48,253 nt of DNA, taken from NCBI GenBank assembly GCA_900543165.1, contig UQQQ01000007.1, forward strand, positions 1-48,253. Reading direction: 5' to 3'. The translations under genes were made by a program, and so were the position numbers. The notes beneath the pieces were generated by a model. That model was not told the origin of the DNA, did no database searches, and was given only the letters and a program-made list of their open reading frames with translations. Below, piece after piece: positions 1-7,720 of this stretch. How positions within the stretch are numbered: position 1 is the first letter of the stretch; every line of letters starts with the position of its first letter. Source of the stretch: an uncultured Dialister sp. GTDB lineage: Bacteria > Bacillota > Negativicutes > Veillonellales > Dialisteraceae.

Positions 1-55
1 AAGCAAAGTAAAAAGGGGCTGTGAAGAAATGAATCCTCATTTCTTCACAGCCCCT
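1..55 (-). terminator. Rho-independent terminator after the MATE/small-ORF operon
   Basis: A perfect 19-bp inverted repeat (14-32 with 37-55) has a 4-nt loop and is followed on the minus strand by a T-rich tract (TTTTACTTTGCTT). It lies just beyond the stop of the small minus-strand ORF at 72. Confidence 0.85.
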
Positions 56-71
56 ATCCCCCTGATCGTAC

Positions 72-320
72 CTAAGGGATGTAGGCCCGGGTCGCATGGC
101 CTGAGATGCATAAATGCAGATCCGTCAGAAGAGACAGACCGATCGGAAGCACCCTTCTGTTTTCTATAAATATATCGACCTCGGCTTCTTTGATGTCCTG
201 CACCAGAGAAGCGAGTTTTTCTTCAGCACGTTCCCATGAAGCCAGGAGCTCTTTCGCCTGCTTCACATTAGAAGCCACTACGGCATGAACGGCAGCAGGG
301 TGCGTGATTTCCCTATGCAT
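72..320 (-). CDS. Small hypothetical protein (82 aa) overlapping the MATE gene end
   Basis: I do not recognise this protein. The frame is open further upstream, but the ATG at 320 is preferred because it overlaps the MATE stop in the 8-nt arrangement ATGCATAG, typical of translational coupling. The product would be 82 residues, mostly helical and charged in its first half (KQAKELLASWERAEEKLASL), with a more hydrophobic C-terminal part and no signal peptide or clear motif. A strong terminator follows the stop, so the ORF lies within the MATE transcription unit. It could be an accessory protein or a chance frame. Conservation next to MATE genes in relatives would decide. Confidence 0.4.
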   Translation of the reverse strand: MHREITHPAAVHAVVASNVKQAKELLASWERAEEKLASLVQDIKEAEVDIFIENRRVLPIGLSLLTDLHLCISGHATRAYIP

Positions 321-1662
321 ACAGCGCTTCTCCATCCATGACGCGCTCCACATAGACGAGGCGCAGAACCATCAGCATAGCCGAGCAGCCGACGCCGAAG
401 ACCAGTCCGAGCCAGTAGGAGTCAGCGCCAAGACCGACCACATGATCAAGGAAAAGGCTCATCGGGAAGCAGCCGCCCCAGTACGCGATGACCATCAGGG
501 CGAAGGAGACGCGCGTATCCTTGAGACCGCGGAGGATCCCCTGGATCGGAGTGGAAATCGCATCAAAGAGCTGCCATCCTGCACTATAGATCAGGAACTG
601 TCCGGCAATGGACGCGACGATCGCGTCGCTGGTATAGATATTTCCGATGGACGAGCGGAAAAGCACCGTCATCGCTGCCGTCATCGCTGCTCCGGAGAGG
701 GCCACGACAAAGCCGGCCTTCTTGTAGCGGCGGGCAAGTGGGATGTCATGCGCGCCGACAGCTGTCGCGATGAGGATGGTGAGTGCCATCGAGCAGGAGA
801 CAGGCAGCATGTAGACGAGCGATGCGAAGTTATCCGCGATCTGGTAGGCAGCCAGCGTATCCGTGCCATAGCGGGCAAGAAATACGATGATCAGACTGAA
901 AAGGCTCATTTCCATGAAAATGGAAAGTCCGCTCGGCACGCCGACGATCAGATACTCCTTGACATCGGCCCGCTTCACGAGAATCGAATGGAAGATCTCA
1001 TGTCCCTTCAGCGTAGAGGACTTCAGTACGACAACAAGGAATAGTACAAAGAGACATCCATAGGTCAGCATCGTCGCAAGACCGGCGCCGATCCCGCCAA
1101 GACGCGGCAGGCCGAAATGCCCATAGATGAAAAGATAGTTGAATACGGCATTCACGGGCGGCGCCATGAGGAAGAGCTTCATGGAAGTCGACGTCGAGCC
1201 TGCCGTATCTGTCAGGCAGCGCAGCGGGACGATCAGGGAAATGAAGAAGACCACGCCCACCATCGTCATGAGATAATAGCGTGCCACATGCGCCACTTCC
1301 GCCTCCAGCGTGAGCGACGCCAGGAAGTCATCGATGAAAAGGACATAGGCTGCAGCGAACGCGAAGGAAATCACAAGCCCGATCAGAAGACCCGCGCGGA
1401 CCACATAAGGAAGGTCCTCCGGTTTCTTTTCGCCCAGAAGCGTCGCCATGAGCGGCGTTCCCGCCATGAGCAGTCCCACGATGGAAGCCAGCAGCGGATA
1501 GAAAAGCCCCGCGCCCACCGATACACCCGCGAGGTCATCGCTTCCGGCATGCCCCGCCATGGTGGTATTGATAAAAGTGATGCCTGCTGTCGAGATCTGC
1601 GCGACCAGGATCGGCAGCATCACGGATAATAATTTCTTTATATCTTCGATTAAGGAGTACAT
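313..1662 (-). CDS. MATE family multidrug/Na+ antiporter
   Basis: Inner-membrane efflux protein of about 449 residues with the usual MATE length and about 12 hydrophobic segments. The N-terminal part has the family pattern (MLPILVAQISTAGITFINTTMAGHAGSDDLAGVSVG), with the second half repeating the fold. MATE pumps export cationic drugs or metabolites by H+ or Na+ antiport; the substrate cannot be read here. An upstream GTG at 1671 is only one base from GGAGAG, whereas the ATG at 1662 has the correct 8-nt spacing, so the ATG is chosen. A terminator-like hairpin lies directly before the ribosome-binding site (about 1690-1720), suggesting attenuation or termination of transcription arriving from the small gene upstream. 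Confidence 0.9.
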   Translation of the reverse strand: MYSLIEDIKKLLSVMLPILVAQISTAGITFINTTMAGHAGSDDLAGVSVGAGLFYPLLASIVGLLMAGTPLMATLLGEKKPEDLPYVVRAGLLIGLVISFAFAAAYVLFIDDFLASLTLEAEVAHVARYYLMTMVGVVFFISLIVPLRCLTDTAGSTSTSMKLFLMAPPVNAVFNYLFIYGHFGLPRLGGIGAGLATMLTYGCLFVLFLVVVLKSSTLKGHEIFHSILVKRADVKEYLIVGVPSGLSIFMEMSLFSLIIVFLARYGTDTLAAYQIADNFASLVYMLPVSCSMALTILIATAVGAHDIPLARRYKKAGFVVALSGAAMTAAMTVLFRSSIGNIYTSDAIVASIAGQFLIYSAGWQLFDAISTPIQGILRGLKDTRVSFALMVIAYWGGCFPMSLFLDHVVGLGADSYWLGLVFGVGCSAMLMVLRLVYVERVMDGEALYA

Positions 1663-1687
1663 CGAACCCACTCTCCAGAGATTTCAT

Positions 1688-1885
1688 CAAAAAAAGACGC
1701 TCTGCGGCGTCTCTTTTCGCGATCAGAAAAGAATCCTTCGGCACAATCAAGAGCCAAAGGCAGGCACGAAGTCCGCGCCTCACCGCCGCATGAAATAGTC
1801 AGATGGCTGCCCTATCAGGCAGCGCTTCCGATACGGCTGCTGCTTCTTCTGATCCTTTTCTTTCAAGCGAGCTGAAAACAGGTAC
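1688..1885 (-). promoter_or_regulatory. Structured leader with terminator-like hairpin before the MATE gene
   Basis: Between the 68-aa ORF and the MATE gene, the minus strand holds several hairpins. GCTGCC/GGCAGC lies around 1804-1824, a GGCGCGG..CGTGCC stem lies near 1770, and AGACGC-CGCAGA-GCGTCT is followed by seven T at about 1692-1714. The last resembles an intrinsic terminator a few bases before the MATE Shine-Dalgarno. I could not match it to a riboswitch class. It may simply end the upstream transcript. Confidence 0.45.
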
Positions 1886-1894
1886 GCTAAAAGA

Positions 1895-2101
1895 TCAGAG
1901 AAGTGCAGTCACTCTCCATCCCCCTGCGCCGATGAAACCTCTGAAGAAAGAGGCGAAACGAGACAGGATGCGTTTGAAATTGGCATTGACACGGCACGGC
2001 ACCAGAAGGTTTGCACCTTCTACATAGAAATAAGCCATGTAAAAGAGCAGGTACATGCTGCTGTACATCGTGAGATCCATCAGTTCATCGATTCCCATCA
2101 T
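1895..2101 (-). CDS. Small hypothetical protein, 68 aa, possible membrane segment
   Basis: Unrecognised. The ATG pair at 2101 is preceded by AAAGGAGG with 8-nt spacing, among the best ribosome-binding sites in the window. Residues about 10-30 (MYSSMYLLFYMAYFYVEGANLL) are very hydrophobic and aromatic, followed by a basic stretch (RVNANFKRILSRFASFFRG), the pattern of a small inner-membrane protein with a positively charged tail. A TATAAT at 2256-2261 could serve as -10, leaving a leader of about 150 nt with two hairpins. The ribosome-binding site makes translation likely; the function is unknown. Confidence 0.5.
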   Translation of the reverse strand: MMGIDELMDLTMYSSMYLLFYMAYFYVEGANLLVPCRVNANFKRILSRFASFFRGFIGAGGWRVTALL

Positions 2102-2300
2102 CGTTCTCGCCTCCTTTTATTTTTCGACTATAAAAAGCCCATCGGAAATGGACTTTTCAAAACTCTTGTGAGAAAAAGCAAAGTTTCCAAAATGCAAGCC
2201 TGCATTTGTATATTTTATGCTTTTTGTTTATGGTATTTTTGATACCTCTGTATAAATTATATCATTAGCTTTGAGAAAAAGCAAATGAGGGGGGAAATGG
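2102..2300 (-). promoter_or_regulatory. Promoter and structured leader of the 68-aa ORF
   Basis: The minus strand reads TATAAT at 2256-2261 with a weak -35 (TTGCTT, 17-nt spacing). The leader has a small inverted repeat GGTAT/ATACC near 2232-2246, a perfect AAATGCA/TGCATTT hairpin near 2193-2210, and AAGTCCAT-TTCCG-ATGGGCTT followed by T residues near 2127-2152. The last resembles an attenuator or terminator. Confidence 0.4.
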
Positions 2301-2523
2301 TGACTAGTGACTAGTGATTAGGGATTAGGAGTGACTCGTGACCAAGGTTTCTCTTACTTTCTTATTAAATAAAAAGCAAAACGGTCTGCCTAGACGTTGG
2401 CAGACCGTTTTGTTTTTAAAGGATGATATTAAAGGAAGATATTATAGCACGGCGGAAGGTATTATTTTTATTCTTGGTTTCCGCCGGATCGACAGATGAG
2501 TGACAGATTCTCACACAGCGTTC
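2301..2523. repeat. Heptamer array, then terminator of potE
   Basis: 2302-2345 holds GTGACTAG/GGATTAG heptamers reading away from the 68-aa ORF. 2346-2368 is AT-rich with nothing recognised, and 2369-2411 is the potE terminator listed separately. 2412-2523 shows nothing I can assign. Confidence 0.6.
2369..2411 (-). terminator. Terminator after potE
   Basis: A perfect 13-bp stem, AAAACGGTCTGCC with GGCAGACCGTTTT, has an 8-nt loop and T-rich flanks on both strands. It lies about 110 bp beyond the potE stop. Confidence 0.85.
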
Positions 2524-3870
2524 TTACGCCGCCCCTTTGGCTGCGGCTTCGTTGTCCTCTTTCGCTTTCTTCAGGTCAAAGCGATAGGAGGTGAAGCCGT
2601 AGACTGTCCAGCCGAGGAAGGTAACCAGAGCGCCGTAGGTCATGGCATCGAAGCCGGATGCATAGCATGCATACAGGCTGTAGATGGAGGCAACGAATGC
2701 GACGAATTTCGTCTTGGAAAGCTCGCTGCCTTCGTGACCGGCTGCTTTCATGATGACTACGACAGCCGCCATACAGAGCAGGTATGGCATGATGTTGGTG
2801 ATAACGGCCAGGTTGACCAGAGTTTCGAACTGTTCATTCAGCGATGGGCTGATGGTCATCAGCGAGAAGAGAGACTGAATGATGGTGATAGCCACCATGC
2901 CGCAGATCGGTGCGCCATGGGAGGTGATCTTTTTCAGGAATGTAGGGAAGTAGCCTTCGTCAGCACCAGCTTTGAATACATTGGCAATGGTGAACTGCCA
3001 GCCAAGGAGAGAACCGAAGCAGGAGAGAACCATGAGGCCCATGATGACACGACCGATGGTCGGTCCGAACATAGAAGCGAATACGAGGCCGAACGGAGCG
3101 GAGCTGGAAGCCAGTTCTTCTGCCGGAACGATACCGAAAATGATGTTGGTAGAAACGATGTAGCAGGCAGCTGCGAGGAGTGTACCGCCGAGAACGGCTT
3201 TCGGTACGTTGGTTTCCGGGTTGTCGACAGCGTCTGCGTTCGCGCAGGCAGATTCCATGCCGAGGAATGCCCAGAGTGTCATCGTGATCGCATTGATAGC
3301 CGCTTCACCGAATCCCAGGTTATGAATATTCCAGTTTGCAGAGTACAGGGATGGCGAGAACCAGAACCAGCCGACGATTGCAAGGCCGATACATGGGATG
3401 ATGACGCCCCAGACGGTGACGGAAGAAACCTGACCGGTGTATTTAGCGCCGCCAAAGTTCAGGACAGTCGCCAGCCAGAGTGTGAAGACAGTCGCCGCAC
3501 AGGTCATGACCGGATCAAGCGTCGTTCCCAGGAACCCCAGCGCATACCCCACCGCTGAAATCGCGATCGCGGTATTCGCAAAGATCAGAGACACACCGTA
3601 GGTATAGTTGGCGAGGAAGTTGCCGGCTTTGCCGAAGGAGTATTCTGCATAGCCGCCCATGCCGCCGCCTTTTTTGCTGTACATACCGCACTTGGCAAAG
3701 ACGTAGGCCAGAGCCATGGAGCCTACAGCCGTGACAAGCCAGGAAACGATAGAGAGTGCGCCCACCTGTGCCAGCTTCGACGGCAGCATGATGATGCCGG
3801 AACCCATCATATTCACCGCAGTGAGGATGGTCAGCTGAAGGACGCTCATTTTATTTGCACTTTTGCTCAT
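2524..3870 (-). CDS. potE: Putrescine/ornithine antiporter PotE (APC family)
   Basis: Inner-membrane amino acid/polyamine antiporter of 448 residues that exchanges putrescine for ornithine. It is very close to E. coli PotE over its length. The N-terminus (NKMSVLQLTILTAVNMMGSG) continues into IIMLPSKLA, then GGMGGYAEYSFGKAGNF and TLWAFLGMESACANADAV, then GSLLGWQFTIANVFK. The family's twelve hydrophobic segments are present. The ATG at 3870 follows AAGGGG at 6-nt spacing; the upstream ATG at 3903 lacks a site. It lies 89 bp downstream of an ornithine decarboxylase on the same strand, the same order as speF-potE in enterobacteria. This supports a decarboxylation/antiport cycle that consumes protons and yields putrescine. 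Confidence 0.95.
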   Translation of the reverse strand: MSKSANKMSVLQLTILTAVNMMGSGIIMLPSKLAQVGALSIVSWLVTAVGSMALAYVFAKCGMYSKKGGGMGGYAEYSFGKAGNFLANYTYGVSLIFANTAIAISAVGYALGFLGTTLDPVMTCAATVFTLWLATVLNFGGAKYTGQVSSVTVWGVIIPCIGLAIVGWFWFSPSLYSANWNIHNLGFGEAAINAITMTLWAFLGMESACANADAVDNPETNVPKAVLGGTLLAAACYIVSTNIIFGIVPAEELASSSAPFGLVFASMFGPTIGRVIMGLMVLSCFGSLLGWQFTIANVFKAGADEGYFPTFLKKITSHGAPICGMVAITIIQSLFSLMTISPSLNEQFETLVNLAVITNIMPYLLCMAAVVVIMKAAGHEGSELSKTKFVAFVASIYSLYACYASGFDAMTYGALVTFLGWTVYGFTSYRFDLKKAKEDNEAAAKGAA

Positions 3871-3959
3871 GATGATCCCCTTATGTATTTGTCTGTGTCT
3901 CATTGATGGCCGCGAGGAGCGATGCTTCCAGCTCCCCTTGCCGTCAACGAAGCGTTGCT

Positions 3960-6134
3960 TTATTTTTCAAATTCTTTCTTCAGAACATAGCCGTAAGCAT
4001 GTTTCAGTCCGTCTTCACCGGTCTGTACATAGACGCCCTGGATTTCAGGAGCGAAGCCCGGGAGCTGGTTGATGCCTTCGACGAGATCGAGGAAGTAGGT
4101 GACTGCGGTCTTGGACCAGCGTTCGCCCGGATGTACGCAGAGAACGCCTGGCGGATATGGGAGAGCGCCTTCAAGAGCGATGCGGCCTTCTGCTTCGGTG
4201 AGGTCGACGAGATCGCCGTGGCCTCTCATGTATTCGAACTGTGCTTCCTGAGGATTCATCACATATTCTGGGAAGTAGTCAGCGAGGAAGAGCTGCTTCT
4301 GCAGGGTGAATACTTTGCGGTCTTTGTAGAAATCATGCATTTCCTGGCACAGACGGCGGATGGTGTATCCTCTGTATTTTTCTTCGTATGCGTTGTAAAT
4401 GGACGGGAGTACTTCAGACATCGGAGCATCTTCGTCGATGAGCTGTTCGAAGCGGATGAGTTTCGCTACGAGGTCATCCATCTTGGTTGTGCTTTCTGCC
4501 GGAGTCATCAGGAAGAGGATGTCGTTCAGATCGCATTTTTCCGGAATGATGCCGTTTTCACGCAGGTAGTTGGCGAGAATGTTGCCCGGGATGCCGAATT
4601 TTTCATAGCCGCCATGTTCTACGTCGATGCCTTCGGTCACGAACTGCAGCTTCATCGGATCGATGAAGTACTGGCCTTTGCCGTAGCCATCGAAGCCATG
4701 CCATTTCGCGCCTGGTTCGAATGCCCAGTAATCCATGTCATTTGCCATCTGTTCGGTATTGCCATCTTCCCACTTCTTGCCATGAACCATCGGCGGTACG
4801 AGCGGACGAATGTAGTGGCAGTTGCGGAGTACCTGTTTTCTGGTCTCGATGACGGTCTTTACAGCGTCGACCCAGAGCTTCTTGCCGCCTTCGCCTTCAT
4901 GCATCTTCGCATTGACATCGAGTGCTGCGAAGAGCTGATAGAGCGGAGAGGTGGATGCATGCATCATGAATGCGTTGTTCACGCGCTTATGCGGTACGTA
5001 GCGATCCTGCCCCTTGATGTGGGAGTCTTTCTTGTGGATCTGAGAGGTCATGGAGAAACCAGCCTGCTGTTTGTGGACGGACTGGCTGACGAAGATGCCT
5101 GGATCTTCCGGTCCGAGGTCGAGCAGCAGCGGGCTGCAGTCCTTCATCATCGGGATGAACTGTTCGTAGCCGACCCAAGCGGAGTCGAAGAAGATGTAAT
5201 CGCAGAGGTGGCCGATCTTATCTACGACCTGACGTGCATTGTAGATGCAGCCGTCGTAGGTGCCGAGCTGGATGACGGCGAGGCGGATCGGGCGTTTTGC
5301 CTGAGCTTTCACCGGATCTTTTTCAGCGACGAGCTTTCTGATGTAATCTTCGTCGAAGCAGTGTTCCAGGATGCCGCCGATGGAGCCGAAAGCATTTCTT
5401 GCGGTTTCCAGATAAACCGGGGTTGCTCCTGCCAGAACCAGTGCGCCATGGTCGATGGATTTATGGTTGTTTCTATCGAAGAGGACGATATCGCCTGGTG
5501 TCAGGACTGCGTTCAGAACGACTTTGTTCGAAGTGGAAGTACCGTTCAGTACGAAGTAGGTCTTGTCTGCATTGTATACGCGTGCTGCATGTTTCTGTGC
5601 TGCCAGTGCCGGGCCTTCATGGATCAGGAGATCGCCCATCGCTACGTCAGCGTTGCAGAGGTCAGCGCGGAAGGTATTCTCGCCGAAGAATTCGTAGAAT
5701 GCGCGGCCAGCCGGATGTTTGCGGAAGAAAGCGCCGCCCTGATGGCCTGGGCAGTCGAACTGGGAGTAACCATTTTCGACATATTTCTTGAGGTCACGGA
5801 AGAATGGCGGCAGCACATCTTCTTCATAGTGAGCCGCAGCGCTCTCGATCTGGCGAGCGTAGAAATCATGGTCGGTCTCATTGAGATCCATGACGCGGTA
5901 TACTTTGGAAAGCAGTGCGTCTTCGGTCAGGCCTTCGCCGGTCTTGATCATCAGTACCGGAATCTTGAAAGCGGCAATCATTTCCTTTTCAAGGACGTCT
6001 TTGTCCTGATCCGTGATAACGACAGCAGCTACATCTGTGAAATCGGTGCGGGCGAGGTCAGCCTGCTCGCGTCCGGCGATAGCGCCGAAGATTTCCAGAG
6101 CTTTGTCAGTGTAAGCGATTTTTAACTTTTTCAT
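3960..6134 (-). CDS. speF: Ornithine decarboxylase, PLP-dependent, inducible/biodegradative type
   Basis: Converts ornithine to putrescine and CO2 in the cytoplasm with pyridoxal phosphate. The 724-residue protein has the prokaryotic Orn/Lys/Arg decarboxylase layout: an N-terminal wing domain (about 1-105), the large PLP domain and a C-terminal domain. The PLP lysine is K355 in SVHKQQAGFS, the same number as in Lactobacillus 30a ornithine decarboxylase. DCPGHQGG, LNGTSTSNKVV and FDSAWVGYEQF are also present. An upstream in-frame ATG at 6149 is part of the ribosome-binding site (ATGGAGGG); the ATG at 6134 has 8-nt spacing and is chosen. With potE downstream it forms a putrescine-producing, probably acid-protective, operon. 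Substrate preference for ornithine is inferred from similarity to SpeF. Confidence 0.93.
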   Translation of the reverse strand: MKKLKIAYTDKALEIFGAIAGREQADLARTDFTDVAAVVITDQDKDVLEKEMIAAFKIPVLMIKTGEGLTEDALLSKVYRVMDLNETDHDFYARQIESAAAHYEEDVLPPFFRDLKKYVENGYSQFDCPGHQGGAFFRKHPAGRAFYEFFGENTFRADLCNADVAMGDLLIHEGPALAAQKHAARVYNADKTYFVLNGTSTSNKVVLNAVLTPGDIVLFDRNNHKSIDHGALVLAGATPVYLETARNAFGSIGGILEHCFDEDYIRKLVAEKDPVKAQAKRPIRLAVIQLGTYDGCIYNARQVVDKIGHLCDYIFFDSAWVGYEQFIPMMKDCSPLLLDLGPEDPGIFVSQSVHKQQAGFSMTSQIHKKDSHIKGQDRYVPHKRVNNAFMMHASTSPLYQLFAALDVNAKMHEGEGGKKLWVDAVKTVIETRKQVLRNCHYIRPLVPPMVHGKKWEDGNTEQMANDMDYWAFEPGAKWHGFDGYGKGQYFIDPMKLQFVTEGIDVEHGGYEKFGIPGNILANYLRENGIIPEKCDLNDILFLMTPAESTTKMDDLVAKLIRFEQLIDEDAPMSEVLPSIYNAYEEKYRGYTIRRLCQEMHDFYKDRKVFTLQKQLFLADYFPEYVMNPQEAQFEYMRGHGDLVDLTEAEGRIALEGALPYPPGVLCVHPGERWSKTAVTYFLDLVEGINQLPGFAPEIQGVYVQTGEDGLKHAYGYVLKKEFEK

Positions 6135-6600
6135 GAGTAAACCCTCCATTTTTTGAAATCACTTTATGTCTCGAACTGTGCACGTTGTCCGGATGATTGC
6201 TTCATCTGCATACATCTTACTTGAAATTCTCAATTTCTTCCAATACTGAAACAGGCCGAAATGAAGATAATTCACATTTCTATCACAAAAGGCATGGTGA
6301 TGGGAGCGTATCCCCTATATCATAACAGTTTTGATATAGGATGGCGCAACTAGTGACTTGTGACTAGGGATTAGGGATTAGGGGTTAGGGATTAGGGATT
6401 AGAGATTAGACTGAGAGACTAGGAGACGTTAGACTGGGAGACGTTAGAAATCAGATGTCAGATGCCTGACGCCAGATGACTGATATCTGATATCTCAGTC
6501 TCTCAGTCTCCTAGTCTCTTAGTCTCTCAGTCTCTTTCATCAAAACTGCAAGTCATCACGCAAAGCATAATTGTTATGATTCATAACAAACCTGTTATGC
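6135..6600. repeat. Regulatory gap with heptamers and octamer hairpin
   Basis: From the decarboxylase outward this gap contains about 180 bp of AT-richer leader, the operator-like palindrome at 6314-6340, and heptamer repeats (GTGACTAGGGATTAGGG) at 6352-6408. A hairpin-forming octamer repeat (GACTGAGA/TCTCAGTC variants) at 6409-6535 is interrupted by ATCTGATATCTGAT-like units. No gene is seen. Confidence 0.6.
6314..6340. promoter_or_regulatory. Palindrome, candidate LysR-type operator upstream of speF
   Basis: CCTATATCA-N9-TGATATAGG is a perfect 9-bp inverted repeat. It lies about 180 bp upstream of the decarboxylase start and next to the gene for a LysR regulator. LysR proteins bind such interrupted dyads. 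A CTATATC half-site recurs at 10084-10090 upstream of the second decarboxylase. Confidence 0.45.
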
Positions 6601-6640
6601 AAAACAAAAAGCCGCCGGAAACGGTTTCGTTTCCGGCGGC
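6601..6640 (-). terminator. Terminator after the LysR gene
   Basis: GCCGCCGGAAACG pairs perfectly with CGTTTCCGGCGGC across a 4-nt loop. The minus strand continues TTTTTGTTTT. It is 10 bp past the lysR stop. Confidence 0.9.
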
Positions 6641-6650
6641 TTTGCCGGTA

Positions 6651-7556
6651 TCATTCCATGGGATAGGTACTGTTTGCCGTAAAACGGACATACTCCCAGA
6701 AGTGATCAATGATATATTCGCGAAGGAGAACAGCGGAGAGCGGCAGCTTCGCATCGGTTTTCCAAGAAAGATACAGGTAGCGATAGCACTCCTGGTCTCC
6801 GATAGGAAGAGAGGCCACCCCTTCCTGTGCGGAGTACCATGTCATCTGCGGCACGAGAGCCACGCCGAGCCCCGCTCGCACGAAATCACGCACCGTATCC
6901 GGATTATCACTTTCCATCACCACCTGCGGCGTAAAGCCCGCCTTTTTGCAGAAGGCTTCCAGCGCCTCCCGCAGCATGAAGCCCTTGGGCGCTGCGATGA
7001 AATTGGCCTCTGCATAATCACTAAGGCTCACATAGGGCAGATCGGCATGGCGATCATTCTTCGGCAGGATCATGACAAGACTTTCCCTGAAAAGGCTGAC
7101 CGTGTGATCATTATCGATCATTCGCAGATCCGCATAAAGGGAAAGATCCAGCTTGGCGGCCGCCTGCTGCGAGTCCGGACGCAGGATTTCCAAGATCGCC
7201 GTCGGATGCTCCTTCTTGAACTGCATCAGAAAGGTCGGGATCATCTGCGTCGCAGAAAGGATCGCGAGCTTCACCGTAGACTGCGCGAGATCGCGAGAGT
7301 CTTTGAATTCCTGCTGCATCTCGTCGAACTCTTTCAGAAAATTCTGCGAATGCTTCAAAAGAATATAACCATCGCGCGTCAGACGGATATTTCTCCCCTG
7401 GTGCTCGAAGAGTGTCACTTCCAGCTCCTGCTCCAGCCCGCGTATGGTGCGGGAGAGAGCCGGCTGCGCGATGTGCAGCTCCTCTGCCGCTTTCGTCAAA
7501 TGCTCCAGCTCCGCGGTCTTTTGGAAATACTGGAGTGACGTGAAATTGAGTTTCAT
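6651..7556 (-). CDS. LysR family transcriptional regulator
   Basis: A 301-residue protein with the N-terminal winged helix-turn-helix of LysR regulators (about 1-60: LNFTSLQYFQKTAELEHLTK..LHIAQPALSRTIRGLE) and a C-terminal two-lobed effector domain. It lies between two ornithine decarboxylase genes on the same strand, with its own terminator, so it is a good candidate for the polyamine-locus regulator. The effector may be ornithine, putrescine or pH-linked. The closeness of the palindrome at 6314 supports this but does not prove it. The ATG at 7556 is preceded by a weak GGCAGGCGGGT site. Confidence 0.88.
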   Translation of the reverse strand: MKLNFTSLQYFQKTAELEHLTKAAEELHIAQPALSRTIRGLEQELEVTLFEHQGRNIRLTRDGYILLKHSQNFLKEFDEMQQEFKDSRDLAQSTVKLAILSATQMIPTFLMQFKKEHPTAILEILRPDSQQAAAKLDLSLYADLRMIDNDHTVSLFRESLVMILPKNDRHADLPYVSLSDYAEANFIAAPKGFMLREALEAFCKKAGFTPQVVMESDNPDTVRDFVRAGLGVALVPQMTWYSAQEGVASLPIGDQECYRYLYLSWKTDAKLPLSAVLLREYIIDHFWEYVRFTANSTYPME

Positions 7557-7720
7557 ACCCGCCTGCCTTTCAAGGAATTATCGTAAGCAGCAAGTAGTAA
7601 GTAGTGACTGGTGACTAGTCACTAGTCACCAGTCACTACTTACTATACGTCTTCGAGTCTCCCAGTCTCTTAGTCTAATTCCTAACCCCTAATCCCTAGC
7701 CCCTAGCCACCAGTCACAAG
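7557..7720. repeat. Heptamer arrays forming a perfect 49-bp palindrome
   Basis: 7596-7619 and 7621-7644 are exact reverse complements (24-bp arms, one central base) built from GTGACTGG/GTGACTAG heptamers. A second run of octamers and heptamers (CCCTAGCCCC, CACCAGTCAC) continues to the stop of the second decarboxylase. No gene or obvious promoter for that direction was seen. Confidence 0.8.

Noticed and set aside
1535..1783. 82-codon frame overlapping the MATE start
   Set aside because: It crosses the leader hairpins, overlaps the MATE gene in another frame and has no ribosome-binding site.
3903..6125. Long plus-strand open frame (740 codons) opposite the ornithine decarboxylase
   Set aside because: It mirrors the codon structure of the real gene, has no ribosome-binding site or family motif, and the minus-strand product is an unmistakable decarboxylase.
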